DNA from: Paractinoplanes aksuensis
Lineage (GTDB): Bacteria > Actinomycetota > Actinomycetes > Mycobacteriales > Micromonosporaceae
Assembly (NCBI RefSeq): GCF_024137025.1
Contig: NZ_JAMYJR010000003.1
Span: 496,001 to 560,000, forward strand
Direction of reading: 5' to 3'
Length of the DNA stretch: 64,000 bases
Part shown: in pieces, positions 32,239-40,493 of the stretch
How the letters are laid out: each line of letters begins with the position of its first letter
How positions within the stretch are numbered: the stretch's first letter is position 1
Translations under genes and position numbers: made by a program
Notes under the pieces: generated by a model
What the model was told of the DNA's origin: nothing
Database searches by the model: none
What the model saw: the letters and a program-made list of their open reading frames with translations, nothing else

Positions 32239-33746
32239 TGATCGATTCCCGTACGCCGGTGCTGGTCGGCGTGGGTCAGGTGTCGGAGCGGCTCGACGCC
32301 GAGGGCTATCAGGCGCGCTCGCCGGTCGACCTGGCCGCCGACGCCGCGCGGGCCGCCCTGGCCGACGCCGGGGTGGCCGCGGCGGCGGTCGACACGGTGG
32401 CCGGCGTGCCGCAGTTCGAGATCTCGCTGCCGTGGGCCACGCCGTTGCTGGGCTGCTCGGACAACTTCCCGCGCTCGGTGGCCGGGCGGATCGGGGCCGA
32501 GCCGCGCCGGGCGGTGCTCGAGGTCGGCGGCGGGCAGGCCCCGCAGCACCTGGTCAACGAGTTCGCGGCGACGATCGCGGCCGGCGACGCCGACGTGGTG
32601 CTGCTGTTCGGCTCCGAGGCGATCTCGACCATCGCCGCGCTGGCCACGACGGACTCGCCGCCCGACTTCACCGAGAGCCCGGGCGGGTCGCTCGAGGCGC
32701 GCGGTTCCGGGCTCGACGGGATCGTGTCGATGCACCATGTGGCGCACGGGTTGTCGGACACGCCGTCGCAGTACGCGCTCATCGAGAACGCGCGGCGGGC
32801 CCGGCTGAAAATGTCGCGGGCCGAATACGCGACGGCCATCGGAGAATTGTTCTCGCCGTTCACGACCGTGGCGGCGGCCAATCCGCACGCGGCGGCGCCG
32901 GTGGTCCGCGACGCCGCTTCGCTGGTGACGCCGAGTGCGGCCAACCGGCCGATCGCCGATCCGTACACGCGTTATGTGGTGGCGCGCGACAAGGTGAATC
33001 AGGGTGCGGCGGTTCTGCTGATGTCGGCCGAGGCGGCGCGGCGGCACGGCGTACCGGAAAGCAGTTGGGTCTTTCTGGCCGGGCACGCGGATCTGCGCGA
33101 GCGGAATCTGCTGGAGCGAGCCGAATACGGCCATTCCCCGGCGGCCGCTCGGGCGGCGCAGCACGCGCTGGAATCCGTCTCGCCGGCGGAGGTGACCTTC
33201 TTCGATCTCTACAGCTGTTTCGCGGCGCCTGTGTTCATCGTGGCCGAGGCGCTGGGCCTGGCCACCGACGACCCGCGCGGGCTGACCGTCACCGGTGGGC
33301 TGCCGTTCTTCGGCGGGCCGGGCAACAACTATTCGATGCACGCCATCGCCTCGATGGTCGAAAGGGTGCGGTCGGCCCCCGGGAGGTACGGATTCGTCGG
33401 GGCCAACGGCGGCATCATGAGCAAACACTCGACGGGCGTTTACACCACCGTTCCGTACGCCTTCCAGCCGTCCCGCAGCGAGCGGATCCAAGCCGAGCTG
33501 GACGCGGTGCCCGCCCCCGCCGAAGCGCTGACGGCCGACGGCAATGCGGTCATCGAGTCGTACACGGTGAAGCATTTGCGCGACGGTATGCGGGAAGGCA
33601 TTGTGCTCGGTCGCCTCGAATCCGACGGCCGCCGTTTCGTCGCCCGCGCCAATGCCGTCCTCGACCTGCTCACCGAAGGCGAACCCATCGGCGAACGGGT
33701 AACGGTCCGGTCCACGGACGACGGAAACGCTATTGTGCCTCGGTGA
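32238..33746 (+). CDS. Acetyl-CoA acetyltransferase-like (thiolase superfamily) protein
   Basis: A 502-aa thiolase-fold protein. Its N-terminus 'TPVLVGVGQVSERLDAEGYQARSPVDLAADAARAAL' and the later 'TFFDLYSCFAAPVFIVAEALGL' (Cys in YSCF) with 'VTGGLPFFGGPGNNYSMHAIASM' (G-G-P-G-N-N-Y) match the actinomycete acetyl-CoA acetyltransferase branch. These resemble SCP2-type thiolases rather than classical FadA. A terminal OB-like 'GRFVARANAV' extension is present. Exact substrate not predictable. Confidence 0.85.
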   Translation: MIDSRTPVLVGVGQVSERLDAEGYQARSPVDLAADAARAALADAGVAAAAVDTVAGVPQFEISLPWATPLLGCSDNFPRSVAGRIGAEPRRAVLEVGGGQAPQHLVNEFAATIAAGDADVVLLFGSEAISTIAALATTDSPPDFTESPGGSLEARGSGLDGIVSMHHVAHGLSDTPSQYALIENARRARLKMSRAEYATAIGELFSPFTTVAAANPHAAAPVVRDAASLVTPSAANRPIADPYTRYVVARDKVNQGAAVLLMSAEAARRHGVPESSWVFLAGHADLRERNLLERAEYGHSPAAARAAQHALESVSPAEVTFFDLYSCFAAPVFIVAEALGLATDDPRGLTVTGGLPFFGGPGNNYSMHAIASMVERVRSAPGRYGFVGANGGIMSKHSTGVYTTVPYAFQPSRSERIQAELDAVPAPAEALTADGNAVIESYTVKHLRDGMREGIVLGRLESDGRRFVARANAVLDLLTEGEPIGERVTVRSTDDGNAIVPR

Positions 33747-34042
33747 CCGCGCCGCTGAGGTTGACCGTCATCGCACTGGTGGTGTTGGTGTGTGGTCTCG
33801 CCGGGCTGGGTTTCTCCCTGTTGGCGAGCCCCTATGACAACCCTGACACCGACTCGGGCGGCTGGTTCTTCGTGTTCCTATCCGTCGCCGTGGCCGGGCT
33901 GACCGTGGGCACGCTGCGCGGCAGCTTCCGGGCCTGGCTGGCCGTGTGCATCATCGCGGCGCTGGTCGTGCTGGTGCCGGCCGCGTTCTGGCTGTCCGAA
34001 GCGGTCGACGACCTGGCCGACGCGCCCGAGGACACCATCTAG
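33743..34042 (+). CDS. Three-helix membrane hypothetical protein (99 aa)
   Basis: A GTG start overlaps the thiolase stop (GTGA). The product has three hydrophobic stretches (about residues 6-28, 42-60, 66-85) and an acidic tail 'EAVDDLADAPEDTI'. No family recognised. Operon position suggests co-expression with the nitronate monooxygenase/thiolase pair but gives no function. Confidence 0.65.
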   Translation: MTAPLRLTVIALVVLVCGLAGLGFSLLASPYDNPDTDSGGWFFVFLSVAVAGLTVGTLRGSFRAWLAVCIIAALVVLVPAAFWLSEAVDDLADAPEDTI

Positions 34043-34175
34043 TTCAGCAGCACAGCCGTCGCCACCACCGAACTCTCGCCCGCGGTCACGGTGGGCGACG
34101 TCAGCTCGTACGCCGCTTTCGTCGGCGCCGCCTGCGCCGTGGTGCTGCTGCTCCGGCCGGATACCCGTCAGGCCC
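34043..34175 (+). other. Possible degraded membrane-protein 3' remnant
   Basis: Directly after the TAG of the previous gene the same frame stays open and reads FSSTAVATTELSPAV, then 'GDVSSYAAFVGAACAVVLLLRPDTRQAL'. This is a plausible last helix and tail of a transporter, with normal codon bias but no start. It may be vestigial coding sequence. Nothing else is seen in this gap. Confidence 0.25.
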
Positions 34176-34682
34176 TCAGCTCTGGCGCGTTCCGTCGAGG
34201 CTCTCGCGGATGATGTCGGCGTGGCCGCCGTGGCGGGCGGTCTCCTCGATCATGTGGAACACCACGTAGCGCACGTTGCACTCGATGATGTCCGGGCGGG
34301 CGCAGGGGCTGTCGAGATCCATCGCGGCGACTATGGCCCGTGATTCCTCGATCTGCTCGCGGTAGTACCCGAGCCAGTGGTCCACCGTGTCGCCCTCGTC
34401 GACCTGCATGTCGGCGTCGTAGCGATCCGGCATGACAGCAGGCCACTCCCCGGGCAGGTCGCGTCCCGCCACCACGACCTGGAACCAGCGACGCTCCCAG
34501 GTCGTGGCATGCTTGATCAGCCCCAGCAGCGACAGCGAGCTCGCGCTCGGCGTCCTGCGCGCCGCCGCATCGTCGAGACCGTCCAGCGTCGCGATCAGCA
34601 TCTTGCGCTGAGAATCGAGAAAGCCGGCCAAGGCCTCGCGTTCCGAGGTGTACGCGACTCTGGTATCCCGGTATTCGGACAT
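34176..34682 (-). CDS. DinB-family (DUF664) protein
   Basis: A 168-aa four-helix-bundle protein. Metal-ligand-type histidines appear in 'LGLIKHATTWERRWF' (about 54) and 'VFHMIEETARHGGHADIIRE' (about 140-158), the DinB/YfiT pattern. Members include mycothiol- or bacillithiol-dependent S-transferases, while many are uncharacterised. A mycothiol-dependent role is plausible in an actinomycete but not shown. Confidence 0.88.
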   Translation of the reverse strand: MSEYRDTRVAYTSEREALAGFLDSQRKMLIATLDGLDDAAARRTPSASSLSLLGLIKHATTWERRWFQVVVAGRDLPGEWPAVMPDRYDADMQVDEGDTVDHWLGYYREQIEESRAIVAAMDLDSPCARPDIIECNVRYVVFHMIEETARHGGHADIIRESLDGTRQS

Positions 34683-34713
34683 CGGGAGATGTTAATGTAC
34701 GGCGGGCACCGGT

Positions 34714-35649
34714 TCAGAACGTTGCGATCGGGTTGACCGGGCTGCCGGAGGTGCCGGCCAGGCGGACCGGGGCCACGGCCAGCTGAAAGTCCCACTGGCC
34801 GAGCTCGGTCGCGGTGGTCGTGCACGCTTCGAGGTCGCAGTTGTCGAGCAGCCACAGGCCCATCGCGACCAGGCTCACCGCGTGCACCGGCATCAGGATG
34901 CCGTCGTAGCCCGAGGGCTGGACGTCCTGGGGTGTGTCGGCGCCGATCAGCGCGACGCCTCGCTCCCGCAGCCACGGCAGGCTGGACGCATGCCAGCCCG
35001 CCTGCGTGATTCCGCCCGACGGCCCGTTCTCGTGGCGGTAGCGGCCGTGGCCGGTCCGTAGCAGCAGCGCGTCGCCGGATCGCACCTGGACGCCCTGGCG
35101 CCGCTCAGCCTCCTCGAGATCGTCGGGGGACACGCCCTGCCCGGGCTCGAGCCACGGCACCCCGCGAGCCGCCGCGACGTCGAGCAGCACACCCCGCGTG
35201 ACAATTCCGTTGGCCGCCGCGGTGACGGCTCCCCAGGCCGAACCCGTCTCGGGGTCGACCAGCGCGGCCGAGCGCCCGTTGTACATGCGCCCGTCCCAGA
35301 AGAGGTGGCACGGCGAGTCGAGGTGCGTGATCGTGTTGCCGTGGAACGAGAGGCCGATGCGTTCCGACGAGAAGCCCCAGCGCCGGTCGGCGTGAAAGGC
35401 GGCCGGCATGTTCTCGGCGCCCGGCATGTCGGCCGCGCACGGGCACGCCGTGGTCGACCGCTCCATCTCGTCCGGGACGGCCACCTCCCAGGCGCAGGAC
35501 ACGCTTCGGCCGTGGCGAACGGCCCGCGCCGCGGCCAGCCGGACCTCGTCGGTGATGAGGTTCAGCGTGCCGAGCTGGTCGTTGTCACCCCACCGCCCCC
35601 AGTTCGACAGCGTCTCGAAGTACCCGAGCACGTCTTGCTCCGTCGACAT
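34714..35649 (-). CDS. Cyclase-family (kynurenine-formamidase-like) metal hydrolase
   Basis: A 311-aa enzyme. The metal-binding motif is 'LSFHGNTITHLDSPCHLFWDG' (H-G-x-x-x-T-H-x-D-x-x-x-H, about residues 100-118). 'GVLLDVAAARGVPWLEPGQGV' and 'ALLLRTGHGRYR' follow as in the Cyclase (PF04199) family, which hydrolyses amides or cyclic substrates. GGAGGGG lies before ATG 35649. Physiological substrate unknown. Confidence 0.88.
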   Translation of the reverse strand: MSTEQDVLGYFETLSNWGRWGDNDQLGTLNLITDEVRLAAARAVRHGRSVSCAWEVAVPDEMERSTTACPCAADMPGAENMPAAFHADRRWGFSSERIGLSFHGNTITHLDSPCHLFWDGRMYNGRSAALVDPETGSAWGAVTAAANGIVTRGVLLDVAAARGVPWLEPGQGVSPDDLEEAERRQGVQVRSGDALLLRTGHGRYRHENGPSGGITQAGWHASSLPWLRERGVALIGADTPQDVQPSGYDGILMPVHAVSLVAMGLWLLDNCDLEACTTTATELGQWDFQLAVAPVRLAGTSGSPVNPIATF

Positions 35650-35769
35650 CGGCCCCTCCGGTTCGTCTCACCGCAGGCAGGCTATCGCCCGGCGTTATTC
35701 GGTGGACGGCGCTGGGCCGGGAGGCCGAGACTGGTCGGCTGGTCTCCGGGGCCGGCGACGGAGGGCGTG

Positions 35770-37212
35770 ATGGCTGAGGAGATTCTGCGGCGGCTGCACC
35801 GGGGGCTTCGAGAGCGGCGGCTGCCTCAGGACGTGGCGGCGGATCTGGTGGCGCTGGGGGCCCGCGACTGGCTGAGCGCGGCCGGCGTCCGCGACCTGTA
35901 CGCGATGGTGCGGTACGAGCAGGCCCGGCGCGACGCGGGGACGGCGACGGGCTCGTCGATGCCGAAGACGTGGCGACGGCATCCGGGGCTCGGGCGGGCG
36001 TACGCGGCCGCAGTGACGGCCATGGGAGAGGCCGCGCCGGCCGTGGACGCGGATCCGGCGGACCCGGTGGCGTTGGAGGCCTGGGTGCTCGAATCGCTCG
36101 CCCGGCTGGGGCTGTCCATGGAGGCGCCGCGGGCGGCTCGGTCCACCGTGCGGCGCAAGCCGATCGCGGTGAAGGGATGGGCGGGTCACACCTACCACGT
36201 GCTGCCGACCCCGAAGGGGGCCCGGGGCGAGCGCGGCGGGCACGCGGACGCGCGGGAGCGGATGAGCGCCGACGCCCGTCGCGAGCGGCTGCCGCAGATG
36301 TCGGTCCGGGGCTATCGGCGGGCGGTGCGGGCCGTGTTGCACCTGCAGCAGCGCACCGAGGTGCTGGCGGCCGAGCGGGACCGGGAGGCCGCGGTGGCGT
36401 TCGGCAAGTCACGGCTGGCCTACCTCGTGCCGGAGGAGGATTTTGTTGCCTGCCCGGCCACGGCGGCATTCACGGCCTACTACGTGGCTCGGCTGAACCT
36501 GCGGACGGTGTTCACGTCGGGTAGTCAGACGCGGCCGATGGACACGCTCGGAGAGGAGCTTCTGGCCGCCGCGCTGGCCGCGCCGACCGGCCGGCCCACG
36601 GTGCTGGCGTCCGTGCTCACCCGGTGGAAGGTGCTGGACCGGCTGGACGACGCGCAGTGCGGGGAACTGCTCGGGCGTTACTACGAGCACCTGGCCGCGG
36701 CGGCGCGGGTGCTGGAGCGGGCTTACGACTACCACCGGGACCCGACCGAGATGATCATGAGGATGGGCGACGACTCGTCGAGCTGGAACGCGGCCTCGCG
36801 GGCGTTCAACCAGGCCCGTACGGGATGGCTGAACCTGACCCGCGGGCTGGGCTACGACGACGTGGTCGAGGCCAGTTGCCCGGGCAAGGTGCCGGCGCTG
36901 GTGGCCGCCGACGTGGCCGCCTGGCACCGGCTGGAAGGGCGGGAGCAGCACGTCGACGTCCGGGTCTGGGCCCGCCTGCCGCTGCCGTGGGACGTGGTGC
37001 TCGGCGACGAGGAATGCCCGGCCGACCTGGTGCGCCAGGTGTGCGGCCGGCACGGCATCGACGCCGAGGCGGCCGGCTGGACGCAGCCGTACCAGCAGGG
37101 TCGTACGGAATTGCCGGCCCCGGCCCCGGACCTGGTGCACGGTGTCACGGTGGCCTCGCCGTTGCTGGCCACGATCCTGCGGCGCGCCGGAGTGTTCTCC
37201 GGGCAGAAATAG
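35770..37212 (+). CDS. Unrecognised 480-aa cytoplasmic protein
   Basis: ATG 35770 has GGAGGG shortly upstream. The protein is Arg/Ala-rich and mainly helical: residues 1-60 predict helices, 65-170 include a 'MPKTWRRHPGLGRAYAAAV' segment, 195-230 a possible coiled coil ('VLHLQQRTEVLAAERDREAA'). A long C-terminal half contains 'CPATAAFTAYYVARLNLRTVFT' and 'SSSWNAASRAFNQARTGWLNLTRGLGYDDVVEASCPGKVPALVAADVAAWHRL' key parts. No catalytic motif or membrane segment is evident. A lineage-specific hypothetical; codon bias is normal. Confidence 0.7.
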   Translation: MAEEILRRLHRGLRERRLPQDVAADLVALGARDWLSAAGVRDLYAMVRYEQARRDAGTATGSSMPKTWRRHPGLGRAYAAAVTAMGEAAPAVDADPADPVALEAWVLESLARLGLSMEAPRAARSTVRRKPIAVKGWAGHTYHVLPTPKGARGERGGHADARERMSADARRERLPQMSVRGYRRAVRAVLHLQQRTEVLAAERDREAAVAFGKSRLAYLVPEEDFVACPATAAFTAYYVARLNLRTVFTSGSQTRPMDTLGEELLAAALAAPTGRPTVLASVLTRWKVLDRLDDAQCGELLGRYYEHLAAAARVLERAYDYHRDPTEMIMRMGDDSSSWNAASRAFNQARTGWLNLTRGLGYDDVVEASCPGKVPALVAADVAAWHRLEGREQHVDVRVWARLPLPWDVVLGDEECPADLVRQVCGRHGIDAEAAGWTQPYQQGRTELPAPAPDLVHGVTVASPLLATILRRAGVFSGQK

Positions 37213-37251
37213 CGTTGCGCCGCCCGCGCCGATCGGCCAGGCTGGGTCGGC

Positions 37252-37348
37252 GCGGCGGTAGCTCAGAGAGCTGGAGGAGGCTCCAGCCAGGCAGAGCGGG
37301 CGGCTCACGACCTTCCGCCCCGGCCCCGTTTCGACCACGGGTCGCCGC
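37252..37348 (+). ncRNA. tRNA-like cloverleaf with hairpin insertion in the D-loop
   Basis: Seen: acceptor stem GCGGCGG (37252-37258) pairs with TCGCCGC (37342-37348). TA follows, then D-stem GCTC (37261-37264) with GAGC (37294-37297), preceded by GGCA. T-arm is CCCGT-TTCGACC-ACGGG (37125 offset: 37325-37341), with a canonical T-loop. Unusual: about 20 bases (37268-37287) forming a 7-bp GCTGGAG/CTCCAGC hairpin sit inside the D-loop. The anticodon position is a 6-bp stem (37298-37303/37315-37320) with an 11-base loop CTCACGACCTT. It cannot be a standard decoding tRNA; a tRNA pseudogene or tRNA-like RNA is inferred. Confidence 0.4.
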
Positions 37349-37360
37349 GCGCTTCGGCGG

Positions 37361-37388
37361 TGGGCCCGGGATTCGCGTCCCGGGCCCA
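37361..37388. terminator. Strong hairpin terminator
   Basis: TGGGCCCGGGA (37361-37371), loop TTCGCG, TCCCGGGCCCA (37378-37388): a perfect 11-bp stem. It ends the tRNA-like transcript and/or the 480-aa gene from the left and the leftward sigma-factor operon from the right. Confidence 0.85.
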
Positions 37389-37391
37389 GCC

Positions 37392-38135
37392 TCAGCCGAT
37401 CACGAAGGGCTTGCCGACCGGTAGTTCTTTGCCGTCGGCGTCGTAGGCGGTCCAGTCGGACACGTCGGGGAGTTGGCCCGGGGTAACCTTGCCCTCCTTG
37501 TACAGGGGGCTGTTCTTGTCGACCTTCTGGTAGACGTCGTCGAAGGTGAACCAGAACAGGACGATGTTCTCGTCCTCGCTCCAGACCGCCGTCTTGGCCG
37601 TCACCAGCCGGCCGCGGGACTCGACCGTGATCTTCGCGGCCGGGCCGACGTAGTAGCCGTACATGGGCAGGTCGTAGTAGTCCAGGTTGGACGGCAGGCC
37701 GATGGCGTGGAAGCCGGGGCTGCGGTCGGGCGCCACGTCGTCGAACTGGTTGTGGCAGGGAGCCAGCTCGCCCGCCACGTCGGCCGCGCAGGCCCGGACG
37801 CCGAACTTGATGTCGGGGTAGGCCGGGTTGTTGTTGCGGAAGGCGGTGACGACGATCTCGCGGTCCTTGCTGCGCAGGCCCGTCGCCACCGGCTGGCCCC
37901 ATGAGCCGCGGGCGTCGACGGCCGCGGCGGGCCAGGCGCCACCGACCGGCTCGGACCGGGACGTGAGGGGCCACAGGGCCATGGTGGCCGCGACCAGGAC
38001 GGTGGCGGCGCCCGCGACGAGGGCGAGGCGACGGCGGCGCAGGCGGCGGCCCGCGGTCATGATCTCGTCGAGCGCGGGCGGGCGGCCCTCGTCGGGCTGT
38101 TGCAGGGCGGCTCGGAAGGTGTCGAGGTCGGTCAT
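37392..38135 (-). CDS. Single-pass membrane partner of the ECF sigma factor (putative anti-sigma)
   Basis: A 247-aa protein. A cytoplasmic N-terminus of about 30 residues (MTDLDTFRAALQQPDEGRPP, then a basic RRLRRRRLA) leads to one helix (about 37-56) and a roughly 190-residue exported domain ending 'GKELPVGKPFVIG'. It overlaps the sigma gene by ATGA. This topology and position fit an anti-sigma factor or sensor protein. The short N-terminus lacks a recognisable zinc HxxxCxxC anti-sigma motif, so the role is inferred from context. Confidence 0.7.
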   Translation of the reverse strand: MTDLDTFRAALQQPDEGRPPALDEIMTAGRRLRRRRLALVAGAATVLVAATMALWPLTSRSEPVGGAWPAAAVDARGSWGQPVATGLRSKDREIVVTAFRNNNPAYPDIKFGVRACAADVAGELAPCHNQFDDVAPDRSPGFHAIGLPSNLDYYDLPMYGYYVGPAAKITVESRGRLVTAKTAVWSEDENIVLFWFTFDDVYQKVDKNSPLYKEGKVTPGQLPDVSDWTAYDADGKELPVGKPFVIG

Positions 38136-38641
38136 CACGCGGCTCCGTTCGCGGCGAAGTCGGACGGGGTGAGGGTGACGCGCAGCTTGGTCAGCGCGCG
38201 CGAGTTCAGGCTCTTGACCGTGCCCACGGCCACGCCCAGCTCGGCCGCCACCTCTTTCTCGCTCAGGTCGAAGTAGTGGCGCAGCACGACGACGGCCCGC
38301 TCCCGGTCGGCCAGGGCGGTCAGCCCGGCCAGCAGCCAGCGCTGGTCGGTCACGTCGCCGGCCACGTCCCGGCCGGTCGGACGGTCCGGGACCTGGTCGT
38401 GGGCGTCCTCGCGCAGCGGGCGGCGCCACTGGTCCTTGAGGTGGTTGACCATGACCTTGCGGGCGTACGCGTACGGGTCTTGCCGCCGCACCCGGCGCCA
38501 GGCCGCATACGTCTTGACCAGCGCCGCTTGCGCCGCATCCTCGGCCTGCTGCTCGTTGCCGGTCAGCAGGAACGCGGCTCGGCGCAACCGATGGAACCCG
38601 GCCGCCGCGAACTCTGTGAACTCCGCGTCACCGCGCGCCAT
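38135..38641 (-). CDS. ECF RNA polymerase sigma factor, SigE-family type
   Basis: A 168-aa sigma-70 family protein. Region 2 is about residues 5-75 ('RLRRAAFLLTGNEQQAEDAAQAALVKTYAAWRRV' in key positions). Region 4 is about residues 100-160 with 'ALADRERAVVVLRHYFDLSEKEVAAELGVAVGTVKSLNSRAL'. It matches the actinomycete 'SigE family' of short ECF factors. Its own promoter region has a GAACC-N16-CGTCC pair, suggesting autoregulation. Coupled to the membrane partner gene. Confidence 0.92.
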   Translation of the reverse strand: MARGDAEFTEFAAAGFHRLRRAAFLLTGNEQQAEDAAQAALVKTYAAWRRVRRQDPYAYARKVMVNHLKDQWRRPLREDAHDQVPDRPTGRDVAGDVTDQRWLLAGLTALADRERAVVVLRHYFDLSEKEVAAELGVAVGTVKSLNSRALTKLRVTLTPSDFAANGAA

Positions 38642-38670
38642 CGGGCATCCCTTGTCTTGTCATGAATCCA

Positions 38671-38696
38671 GGACGCATGAGGCCCGGCAAAGGTTC
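38671..38696 (-). promoter_or_regulatory. ECF-type autoregulatory promoter
   Basis: On the minus strand GAACC (38696-38692) is followed after 16 bases by CGTCC (38675-38671). This is the classical -35 AAC / -10 CGTC architecture of ECF sigma promoters, 30 bases before the sigma start. Autoregulation is inferred. Confidence 0.5.
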
Positions 38697-38705
38697 GCTG
38701 GATGG

Positions 38706-39332
38706 TCAATCGGGCGGGACCAGGCCGGTGCGGACGGCGTGCAGGGCGGCCTGGGTGCGGTCGGCCAGGCCGAGTTTCATGAGGATGCTGGAGACGTGGG
38801 TCTTGACCGTCTTTTCCGCCACGACCAGGGCGCGGGCGATCTCGCGGTTGGAGCGGCCCTGGGCGATCAGGGCCAGCACGTCGCGTTCGCGGGCGGTCAG
38901 CGCGGGGGTCTCGGCCGGGGCGCCGAGCAGGGTGGCGGCGACGTCGGGCTCGAGCAGCAGGTGGCCGGCGTGCACCGAGCGCACGGCTGCGACCAGGGCC
39001 TGCGGGTCGACGTCTTTGGAGAGGTAGCCGCGGGCGCCGGCGCGGACGGCCGGCAGCAGGCGGGCGCGGTCGGTGAAGCTGGTGACGACCAGGCACTTCG
39101 TCCGCAGGTTGCGGCGGGCCAGCTCGCGCAGGACGGCCACCCCGTCCAGCCCGGGCAGCACCATGTCGAGCAGCACGACGTCGGGCGCGGTCTGCTCGAC
39201 CAGTTCGATCGCCGTCGGGCCGTCGGCCGCCTCGCCGGTCACCTCGAGGTCGGGGGCCAGCTCGAGAAAAGTGCGCAGCCCCCGGCGTACGGCGGGATGG
39301 TCGTCGACGATCAGCACGCGGATCTCAGTCAC
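38706..39332 (-). CDS. NarL/FixJ-family response regulator
   Basis: A 208-aa regulator. The receiver starts EIRVLIVDDHPAVRRG, with phospho-Asp in 'PDVVLLDMVLPGLDG' (about residue 54) and Lys in 'YLSKDVDP'. The LuxR HTH reads 'LTARERDVLALIAQGRSNREIARALVVAEKTVKTHVSSIL' in key positions. It overlaps the GAF kinase gene by 8 bases. The nearby GACC-NN-GGTC sites are candidate targets. Confidence 0.93.
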   Translation of the reverse strand: MTEIRVLIVDDHPAVRRGLRTFLELAPDLEVTGEAADGPTAIELVEQTAPDVVLLDMVLPGLDGVAVLRELARRNLRTKCLVVTSFTDRARLLPAVRAGARGYLSKDVDPQALVAAVRSVHAGHLLLEPDVAATLLGAPAETPALTARERDVLALIAQGRSNREIARALVVAEKTVKTHVSSILMKLGLADRTQAALHAVRTGLVPPD

Positions 39333-40464
39333 CGGGCACCTCGAGCCGCACCACCGTGCCGCGGCCGGGCGCCGACGTGAAGACCGCGTGGCCGCGCACC
39401 GAGCAGGCCCGGTCGCGCATCGACCGCAGACCCAGGCTGCGCCCGGCCTTGAGCGTGGCCGCGACGTCGAAGCCGGCGCCGTCGTCGGAGATCTCGAGGC
39501 GGACGCCGCACGCCCCGAGCCGGGTCAGCTCGACCCGGATGACCCGGGCGCCGGCGTGGCGCACGGCGTTGTGCAGCGACTCTTGGGCCACGCGTAGCAC
39601 CACCGCCTGCTGGGCCGGGGACAGCACGGGCGGATCGTGCTCGGCGTACTGCAGCCGGGGGCCGTCGGGGCCGGACGCGCGGTCGAGGATCTGCACCTGT
39701 TTGCGCAGCACGTCGGGCAGGCCGTCTTCGTCGAGCCGGGCCGGGCGCAGCTCGAGCACGGCCGCGTGCAGCTCTTCGGCGGCCTCGCGGGCCAGCGCGG
39801 TGACCTCGGCCAGGCGGGCCCGGGCGGCGGCCGGATCGCGCTCGATCAGCAGGTCGGCCGCCTGGGCCGTGAGCCGCAGCCCGAACAGGCGCTGGGCGAC
39901 CGCGTCGTGCAGGTCGTGGGCGATGCGGGCTCGTTCCTCGGCGATGGTCAGCTCGCGGCTGCGCGCGTAGAGCCGGGCGTGGGTGAGCGCGATCGCGGCG
40001 TGCGCGGCCAGCACGCGGACCAGCTCTTCGTCGTGCGCGGTGAAGCCGCCGGGCTTGTTGGCCAGATAGAGCGCGCCCAGGATCTCGTCGCCACTCATGA
40101 TCGGGACGCCCAGGAACGCCTGAAGGATCGGGTGGGCCTGGGGCCACCAGTCGAAGCGGGGGTCGGCCCGGATGTCGTCGAGGCGCTGGATGGCCGGCTC
40201 GCGCAGCATCACGGCGAGGAAGCCGTGCTGGCGGGGGAGCGGGCCGATCGCCTCTTGCTGCTCGGGGGAGACGCCCGAGACGAGGAACTGGGCGAACGAG
40301 CCGTTGTCGTCGGGGACGCCGAGCGCCGCGTACTCGGCGGCGGCCAGCTCGCGGGCGGTGTCGACGATGGTCTGCAGCACCTCGGGCACGGTGAGCTGGT
40401 CGCTGACGGCCAGCACCGCGGCCGAGAGGCGGCGGGCGGTGGTGAGCTGGTCGGCGGCGGTCAC
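39325..40464 (-). CDS. GAF-domain sensor histidine kinase (NarL-partner type)
   Basis: A 379-aa soluble kinase. The GAF domain spans about residues 25-165 ('LGVPIMSGDEILGALYLANKPGGF'). The H-box is 'ERARIAHDLHDAVAQRLFGL' with phospho-His near 190. The HATPase region has 'ESLHNAVRHAGA' and 'DDGAGFDVAATLKAGRSLGLRSMRDRA' key residues. One GAF is simpler than the two-GAF heme sensors DevS/DosT, so a redox or gas ligand is only a guess. First gene of the kinase-regulator pair; divergent from an SDR gene. Confidence 0.93.
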   Translation of the reverse strand: MTAADQLTTARRLSAAVLAVSDQLTVPEVLQTIVDTARELAAAEYAALGVPDDNGSFAQFLVSGVSPEQQEAIGPLPRQHGFLAVMLREPAIQRLDDIRADPRFDWWPQAHPILQAFLGVPIMSGDEILGALYLANKPGGFTAHDEELVRVLAAHAAIALTHARLYARSRELTIAEERARIAHDLHDAVAQRLFGLRLTAQAADLLIERDPAAARARLAEVTALAREAAEELHAAVLELRPARLDEDGLPDVLRKQVQILDRASGPDGPRLQYAEHDPPVLSPAQQAVVLRVAQESLHNAVRHAGARVIRVELTRLGACGVRLEISDDGAGFDVAATLKAGRSLGLRSMRDRACSVRGHAVFTSAPGRGTVVRLEVPGD

Positions 40465-40493
40465 GGGCCCACCCTAGCCATGGATGCCGGAAC

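Noticed and set aside
37252..37348. Functional decoding tRNA gene
   Set aside because: The anticodon arm has an 11-base loop and the D-loop carries a hairpin insertion, so no anticodon can be assigned.
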